Origin: Rickettsiales bacterium
GTDB taxonomy: Bacteria; Pseudomonadota; Alphaproteobacteria; Rickettsiales; UBA1997
Assembly (NCBI GenBank): GCA_009693885.1
Contig: SHWK01000027.1
Span: 1 to 10,196 of the forward strand
DNA: 10,196 bases
Direction: 5' to 3'
The notes beneath the pieces are model-generated. The model saw only the letters and a program-made list of their open reading frames with translations, did not search any database and was not told the DNA's origin. Made by a program: the position numbers and the translations under genes. This document shows, piece after piece, positions 5,481 through 10,196 of this stretch. Each line of letters begins with the position of its first letter. Within the stretch, counting starts at the first letter, position 1.

Positions 5481-7811
5481 TTGAATTACATAAAATTGCG
5501 CATTGTTTTTAAAATTATATTTTGTTTTGCGTTTTTGCTGGTTTCTTTGCCTGCTTTTGCGAAGGTAAAAACTGCGAATAAGGTGGTGGCAAAAAATCCT
5601 GTTTCTGTAGTTGAAATTATTGTTAAAGGCAACGAAAGAATTGATAGCGAAACTATTGCCGCCTATGTGCCAAGCAACCACTTACCAAGTAAAGAAGAAA
5701 TTGATCGTGCTCTAAAAAAACTCTACGAATCTGATTTATTTCTTGAAGCAAAAATTTATACCGAAGGTCAAAAAGTACTCATTGAAGTCAAAGAAAATCC
5801 TATCGTCACCGAGATAAAATTTATCGGCAATAAAAAAATTGAGGATGAAGCACTACAAGGAGAAACGGCCCTGAAGAAGCGTTCCGTTTTTACCAAATTT
5901 AAACTGCAATCTGATCTCAAAAGAATCAGTGAAATCTATCTAAAATCAGGGCGCTTTCTTACAAAAATTGAGCCAAAAATAATTCAAAAAGATCAAAATC
6001 GTGTTGAGGTAATTTTTGATATTATTGAGGGGCCAAAAGCACAAATCGCTGATATGATATTTATTGGCAATGCTGCCTTTAGCGATACTGACTTACTCGA
6101 CGAAGTTTCGACAAAAAAAACTAAATGGTATAAATTCTTTTCTTCCGGAGATGTTTACGATTCTGATCGAATTGAATTTGATAAAGAAAAATTGCGCCGT
6201 TTTTATAGTGCGAGAGGTTATGCTGATTTTGCCGTTCCTACTTCAACCGCACAAATTTTGCCCAGCAAAGATAAATTTTATATCACATTTTTATTAGAAG
6301 AGGGTATCAAATATAATCTGGGTGAGGTCAATATTATCAACCATGTAGAGAAGTTTGATGTAACGCTTTTAAATAAGGCAATTTTGATCAAGCAGGGCAA
6401 AGTTTATAATTCTGATTTGATCGAGAAAACCGTTGAAAAAATGATCGAAATCATGTCAGAAAAATCTTATGCCTTTGCTCATATTGAACCAGTTTTAAAG
6501 CGCAACAAGGATCAAAAAATTATTGATGTTGATTTTGTTGTGCAAGAAACGCAGCGAATTTACATCGATAAAATTACGATCATAGGAAACACCAGAACCA
6601 AAGATGAAGTGGTGCGCCGTCAGCTTCGCATGCGTGATGGTGATCCGTATAATGTTATACAAATCAACCGCTCAAAGCAGCGTATTCAAAATCTTGGATT
6701 TTTTGACAAGGTTGAATTTCACACCAAAAGAATCGGAAATTCTGATAAAATCGAACTCGAAATTGAGCTCAAAGAAAAAAAGACTGGCGAATTAAATTTT
6801 GGTATTGGCTATTCAACTGTTGATAAGGCAACGGCAAATATTGGCTTAAAAGAGCGCAATTTGATGGGTACAGGGCAAGAGGTTGGTATTAGTGTGCAGC
6901 AATCGAAATATAGTTTTTCGGGTGATATTAATTATACTAGACCATATTTTACTGGTCGCCCGATTGATGTCAGTGCTGATATTTTTCAATATCAATCTGA
7001 TAAGCGAAATACTTTGGTTTATAGTCAATTATCTAGCGGTTTTACGCTAAGTGCTGGATATTCTATTACTGAGTTTTTAAATCACCAAGTGCACTATTCT
7101 TTAAGTTCGCAAACAATAAGTGGCGTTGCTATCAATGCCTCTACAAACATTCAATCTTTGCAAGGAAGTTTTGTTAGTTCAACAATTGGTCACAGTTTTA
7201 TTTATGATCGGCGCGATAATAAAATCGATCCACATAATGGTTATTATATTTCTGTGACACAAGATTCTAGTGGTGTTGGCGGTGATGTAAAAAACATTAA
7301 GCATACTGGTTCGGCGGGATATTATTTACCAACATTTAGTGATGAATATATTTTAAAATTCTTGTTTCGCGGTGGCGTGGTTGATGGTGTGGGGCAAGAT
7401 GTTCGAAGTAACTACGCTTTCTTTTTGGGGGGCAATAATTTTCGTGGTTTTGAATATGCTGGTTTGGGTCCGCGCACAAAAATCAATGGCACGGCGGTTG
7501 GTGGCAACGCGATTGGTGGTAATATTTATTATGTTGCAACGGCAGAGTTTCGTTTTCCACTGGGCTTGCCAAAAGAGCTTGGAATCAACGGAATTCTCTT
7601 CTCCGATAATGGTACTTTGAAAAAAGTTGATGCGATAAATAAAAGAGGAGCAGGGGTTGAGGATAGTGGTTCGATACGCTCTACTTATGGCCTGAGCTTG
7701 GCTTGGTCTTCACCGATGGGGCCGATTCGTTTTGATTTTTCGCGCATTGCGAAGAGAGAGGTTTATGATAGAACGCAGGCGTTTAGGTTTAGTTTTGGTA
7801 CGCAGTTTTAG
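5481..7811 (+). CDS. bamA: BamA, outer-membrane beta-barrel assembly factor
   Basis: BamA is the essential Omp85 barrel that inserts beta-barrel proteins into the outer membrane. The 776-residue precursor has a signal peptide ending near LPAFA|K (residue 27). Five POTRA domains follow (roughly 42-107, 108-184, 188-273, 276-356, 359-432), recognisable from recurring FIGN/IIGN-type strands such as IKFIGNKKI and ITIIGNTRTKDEVVRRQL. The barrel spans about 433-776, with the Omp85 loop-6 RGF motif at 655-657 in GGNNFRGFEYAGLGPR and the family ending GPIRFDF...FRFSFGTQF with a terminal Phe, the barrel recognition residue. The start is TTG at 5481; an in-frame TTG at 5496 would keep the signal peptide. 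No ATG fits. It is 3 bp behind tolB without a Shine-Dalgarno, so coupled translation is likely. Its stop faces the convergent HTH gene 8 bp away. Confidence 0.96.
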   Translation: MNYIKLRIVFKIIFCFAFLLVSLPAFAKVKTANKVVAKNPVSVVEIIVKGNERIDSETIAAYVPSNHLPSKEEIDRALKKLYESDLFLEAKIYTEGQKVLIEVKENPIVTEIKFIGNKKIEDEALQGETALKKRSVFTKFKLQSDLKRISEIYLKSGRFLTKIEPKIIQKDQNRVEVIFDIIEGPKAQIADMIFIGNAAFSDTDLLDEVSTKKTKWYKFFSSGDVYDSDRIEFDKEKLRRFYSARGYADFAVPTSTAQILPSKDKFYITFLLEEGIKYNLGEVNIINHVEKFDVTLLNKAILIKQGKVYNSDLIEKTVEKMIEIMSEKSYAFAHIEPVLKRNKDQKIIDVDFVVQETQRIYIDKITIIGNTRTKDEVVRRQLRMRDGDPYNVIQINRSKQRIQNLGFFDKVEFHTKRIGNSDKIELEIELKEKKTGELNFGIGYSTVDKATANIGLKERNLMGTGQEVGISVQQSKYSFSGDINYTRPYFTGRPIDVSADIFQYQSDKRNTLVYSQLSSGFTLSAGYSITEFLNHQVHYSLSSQTISGVAINASTNIQSLQGSFVSSTIGHSFIYDRRDNKIDPHNGYYISVTQDSSGVGGDVKNIKHTGSAGYYLPTFSDEYILKFLFRGGVVDGVGQDVRSNYAFFLGGNNFRGFEYAGLGPRTKINGTAVGGNAIGGNIYYVATAEFRFPLGLPKELGINGILFSDNGTLKKVDAINKRGAGVEDSGSIRSTYGLSLAWSSPMGPIRFDFSRIAKREVYDRTQAFRFSFGTQF

Positions 7812-7819
7812 GGTAATTT

Positions 7820-8272
7820 CTACGGTAATCTATTCATATCACTAATCAAATCTTGGCTCGTTAATAATTTCGATTTTTTCTCTGAAGCGTTGTAAATTGC
7901 TAGTAAAGTCAAAAATAATAAAATTGAAATCAGTAAAAAATTAAAAAACATGTCACGATTTGGGGTGATTTCTAGCTCTTCGCCAATGTTTAGTAGGCGA
8001 TGTTTTTGATTTTTAGTGTTGGATTCGAAGGGCAGATTTCTAATTCTATCTTCGATTGTAGCAATATCAATTTTTAGCATTTTGGCATAGGAGCGAATCA
8101 AGCCAGTTTTGTAAATATGCTTGGTGATTTTATCCCATTTTTCCTCTTCAACAGCCTCAATATCACGAGCCTTAATTTTTAAATAAGAGGCAATGTGAGA
8201 AATTTCTACATTAAGTTCTTTTCTCTTTCGGCTCAATAACTGTCCTAGGCTTAGCTCTGCTGAGTTTATCAT
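7820..8272 (-). CDS. Short RodZ-like membrane-anchored helix-turn-helix protein
   Basis: The 150-residue protein begins with a RodZ/Xre-type HTH (about residues 7-75): LGQLLSRKRKEL, then ISHIASYLKIKARDIEAVE, then the IYKTGLIRSYAKMLKID segment typical of the RodZ N-terminal domain. A charged linker (82-107) leads to one membrane helix (about 109-127, FFNFLLISILLFLTLLAIY) and a 23-residue tail. The topology is cytoplasmic HTH with a short periplasmic end. RodZ links MreB to the elongation machinery and in E. coli has about 337 residues with a periplasmic beta domain; that domain is absent here. The ATG overlaps the murG TGA by four bases (ATGA), implying coupled translation and a peptidoglycan context. 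A membrane-bound transcription regulator is the alternative. It converges on bamA. Confidence 0.8.
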   Translation of the reverse strand: MINSAELSLGQLLSRKRKELNVEISHIASYLKIKARDIEAVEEEKWDKITKHIYKTGLIRSYAKMLKIDIATIEDRIRNLPFESNTKNQKHRLLNIGEELEITPNRDMFFNFLLISILLFLTLLAIYNASEKKSKLLTSQDLISDMNRLP

Positions 8273-9426
8273 GCTTTGATTAATTCTACTAAATTTTTAG
8301 TTGCATTGAGATTAGCGATTTCCCCTGCATTTATCGACATTTTTTTGAGCAAACTTTCATTGCTAATCAGGCTTTTTATCACCTCGCTCATTTTATTTAT
8401 TGTAAAGTCTTCTTCTGTTACAATAACTGCCGCACCAGATTTCTCAATGATTAGCGCATTTTTCATTTGATGATCATCGGCCGCTTTGGCAAACGGAATT
8501 AAAATCATCGGTTTTTTTGCGGCGCAAAATTCAGCAATTGAAGATGATCCAGACCTTGCAATCACTAGATGAGCCGCATCAATCTCGCTTTTCATATCTT
8601 CAAAAAATGCTGCAATTGTAATATTAATATTGAACATTTGATATTGATCAAAGGTGTATTCAACTAGGTCTCGCCTGCATTGCTGCGATATATGTAAAGT
8701 ATTTTTAGTTTTGTCACCCAAATTAAAAAATGCTTTTGGCAATATATCACTAAAAATTTTTGCCCCGCCAGAGCCTCCAATTACAAGGATGTTGAAGGTT
8801 TGATCTCGTGGATGGTTTTCATGATCGGTGAATTCTGAGGCAAGAATTACATTATATCCCATCTTATCGCGCTTAGGCAATTCAAGCTTCACGGGCAATT
8901 TATATTCTTTATTATGTAGTTGCAAAATTTCATCACGCACAGGATTTCCTACTGTTACAAGCTTTGCATTATATTCATTCTTGATTCCCGAAGTATCCAA
9001 AAAAGTTAAAGCAATTTTATAAGCGCGCGAAGCGAACAGTCGATTGACTTTGCCGAGGTGAGAATTTTGCTCATGCAGAATAATTTTGGTGCGAGTAATA
9101 ATCGCCGCAAGCAGAATAGGAAAGGTGGCATAGCCGCCAAAAGCAACAATATATTTAGGGCGATGACGCAAAAAATAATACAAAGATTGTGCGCCACCAA
9201 AAGCAATTTTTAGTGCCGCTTTAAGCAAAGCAAGTGGCGATTTAATTAGCTGTGAAGAGCTTATAATAATTGATTTAAATTGGTCTTCTGCCTTGATATA
9301 GCTGCAGTATTTTGCATCAGCCAATACAAATGTTTGGATGTTATTTTTAGCCAATTCTGCGGCCAAGCAGCGTGCTGGCAATATATGCCCGCCAGTTCCA
9401 CCAGTTGCAATAAAAATCTTTTCCAT
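8269..9426 (-). CDS. murG: MurG, lipid II synthase (UDP-GlcNAc transferase)
   Basis: MurG transfers GlcNAc from UDP-GlcNAc to lipid I at the inner face of the cytoplasmic membrane, making lipid II for peptidoglycan. Motifs in order: GGTGGHI (9-15), FGGYATFP (96-103), HEQNSHLGKVNR (118-129), GNPVR (160-164), GGSGGA (217-222), RSGSSSIAE (291-299) and ILIPFAKAADDHQMKNA (308-324), which covers both GT-B lobes. At 385 residues it is about 30 longer than E. coli MurG (355). The excess lies in the inter-lobe stretch about 170-211, which contains a polar segment with no counterpart I recognise. The ATG at 9426 gives the expected N-terminus; no Shine-Dalgarno is visible. The stop overlaps the start of the RodZ-like gene. 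The gene is divergent from argF across 81 bp. Confidence 0.95.
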   Translation of the reverse strand: MEKIFIATGGTGGHILPARCLAAELAKNNIQTFVLADAKYCSYIKAEDQFKSIIISSSQLIKSPLALLKAALKIAFGGAQSLYYFLRHRPKYIVAFGGYATFPILLAAIITRTKIILHEQNSHLGKVNRLFASRAYKIALTFLDTSGIKNEYNAKLVTVGNPVRDEILQLHNKEYKLPVKLELPKRDKMGYNVILASEFTDHENHPRDQTFNILVIGGSGGAKIFSDILPKAFFNLGDKTKNTLHISQQCRRDLVEYTFDQYQMFNINITIAAFFEDMKSEIDAAHLVIARSGSSSIAEFCAAKKPMILIPFAKAADDHQMKNALIIEKSGAAVIVTEEDFTINKMSEVIKSLISNESLLKKMSINAGEIANLNATKNLVELIKA

Positions 9427-9447
9427 CTTAAAAAATTGTAAAAATGC

Positions 9448-9477
9448 TTGCGAATTAATGTTTTTCGCTTTTAAAAT
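9448..9477 (+). promoter_or_regulatory. Candidate argF promoter
   Basis: TTGCGA (9448-9453, 4 of 6 to the -35 consensus) and TAAAAT (9472-9477, 5 of 6 to the -10) are 18 bp apart. Transcription would begin near 9484, about 24 nt before the argF ATG. The sequence is AT-rich, so this is a weak call. Confidence 0.33.
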
Positions 9478-9496
9478 GTTATTTTACTAATGTTAA
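9468..9496 (-). promoter_or_regulatory. Candidate murG promoter, overlapping the argF promoter
   Basis: On the minus strand TTAACA (9496-9491, 5 of 6 to the -35 consensus) and TAAAAG (9473-9468, 4 of 6 to the -10) are 17 bp apart. This would give a leader of about 35 nt for murG and its downstream HTH gene. It shares bases with the proposed argF promoter, so the two could compete. Confidence 0.25.
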
Positions 9497-9507
9497 TCTT
9501 CTTGTAA

Positions 9508-10196
9508 ATGCCTCATTTCATTGATCTAGATCAGATCAACAAAAAAGAATTGCAGTTAATTCTTAGTCTTGCTAAAAAATTAAAAGCAAGAAAATCCAAT
9601 GCTAAATTAAGTGGAAAAAATTTAGCAATGATTTTTGAAAAAAACTCAACACGAACCCGCGTGTCTTTCGAAGTTGGGATGAACCAACTCGGCGGTCATG
9701 CCATTGTGATGAACCAAAAAGATATGCAGCTCGGCAAAGACGAAACCATTGCTGATACCGCCAAAGTTTTATCGCGATTTGTTGATGCAATTATGATTCG
9801 CTCTAACTCGCATCAAACAATTTTTGAACTGGCTGCAAACGCTACAGTGCCAGTTATTAATGCTCTTTCAGATTACAGTCATCCCTGCCAAATTATGGCG
9901 AGCATTATGGCAATTGAAGAAAATTCTGGCAGCATAAAAGGCAAAAAACTAGCATGGTTTGGTGATGCGAATAATGTTCTAAACTCTTACATTCATGCGG
10001 CTCTAGCTTTTGATTATGAGCTGCGAATCGCCACGCCAAAAGAATATGATTTTTGCAATATCGAAATCAAAAAAGCACAAAAATTAGGTGCAAAAATTAA
10101 ATATTTTTCTGATGCCAAAGAGGCCGCAAAAGGTGCAGATGTTTTGATTACCGATACCTGGTTTTCGATGGGCGATGTCAGTGTCGAAGATGAAAA
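9508..10196 (+). CDS. argF: Ornithine carbamoyltransferase (partial, 3' end beyond window)
   Basis: The frame is open from ATG 9508 to the right edge, giving 229 residues of a protein normally 300-330 long. Ornithine carbamoyltransferase joins carbamoyl phosphate and ornithine to citrulline in the cytoplasm. Visible signatures: the carbamoyl-phosphate loop STRTR (47-51), with FEKNSTRTRVSFEVG around it; MIRSNSH (96-102) in place of the common RTFxH; the HPCQ motif (125-128); GDANNV (152-157); and SMG (220-222) in DTWFSMG, the ornithine-side motif that separates it from aspartate carbamoyltransferase. An in-frame TAA directly before the ATG fixes the start; no Shine-Dalgarno is visible. Whether it is anabolic or belongs to arginine breakdown cannot be told, since the neighbours on its right are missing. 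Rickettsia species lack arginine synthesis, so this gene argues for another lineage. Confidence 0.93.
   Translation, partial: MPHFIDLDQINKKELQLILSLAKKLKARKSNAKLSGKNLAMIFEKNSTRTRVSFEVGMNQLGGHAIVMNQKDMQLGKDETIADTAKVLSRFVDAIMIRSNSHQTIFELAANATVPVINALSDYSHPCQIMASIMAIEENSGSIKGKKLAWFGDANNVLNSYIHAALAFDYELRIATPKEYDFCNIEIKKAQKLGAKIKYFSDAKEAAKGADVLITDTWFSMGDVSVEDE

Noticed and set aside
5343..5681. 112-residue minus-strand open frame across the tolB-bamA junction
   Set aside because: It is antisense to two confident genes and its Asn/Arg-rich composition is that of a shadow frame.
9602..9790. 62-residue minus-strand open frame inside argF
   Set aside because: It is antisense to the conserved STRTR region of argF and has no features of its own.

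Overview
This window looks like a chromosomal piece of an AT-rich alphaproteobacterium of the Rickettsiales or a close relative. This rests on protein content and wording, not on a database search. It holds a VirB4-type secretion ATPase followed at once by a secreted or membrane protein (as in the Rickettsiales rvh operon), an AmpG-type muropeptide permease, a TolB whose wording resembles rickettsial TolB, BamA, MurG, a short RodZ-like membrane HTH protein, and an ornithine carbamoyltransferase. All genes but the two edge fragments look intact; I see no insertion sequence, tRNA, rRNA or CRISPR array.

Layout. Positions 1-3723 form a minus-strand run: AmpG-like permease (3723 to 2488), virB4 (2486 to 102), then a GTG-started gene with a signal peptide running off the left edge (101 to 1), probably a virB6 homologue. 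Gaps are 1 and 0 bp, so this is almost certainly one transcript. Positions 3724-4046 are a 323-bp divergent intergenic region holding several inverted repeats, a short GC-rich island, two candidate rightward promoters and a tandem 14-mer. Positions 4047-7811 carry the plus-strand pair tolB-bamA, 3 bp apart. Positions 7820-9426 carry the minus-strand pair murG then the HTH protein, joined by a 4-bp ATGA overlap and converging on bamA with 8 bp between stops. The 81-bp gap 9427-9507 separates murG from plus-strand argF, which runs off the right edge.

How the genes fit together. Most of the window concerns the cell envelope. TolB and BamA act in outer-membrane integrity and beta-barrel assembly. 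MurG makes lipid II, AmpG-type permeases recover muropeptides, and the RodZ-like protein may link peptidoglycan synthesis to the cytoskeleton or to transcription. VirB4 powers a type IV secretion system. ArgF points to some arginine or citrulline metabolism, which is absent from Rickettsia proper and present in some other Rickettsiales lineages.

Nothing here clearly amounts to an undescribed multi-gene system. The points most worth a second look are the palindrome cluster at 3755-3887, the AmpG-virB4 arrangement with no virB3 between them, the extra linker segment in MurG, and the minimal RodZ-like protein translationally coupled to murG.
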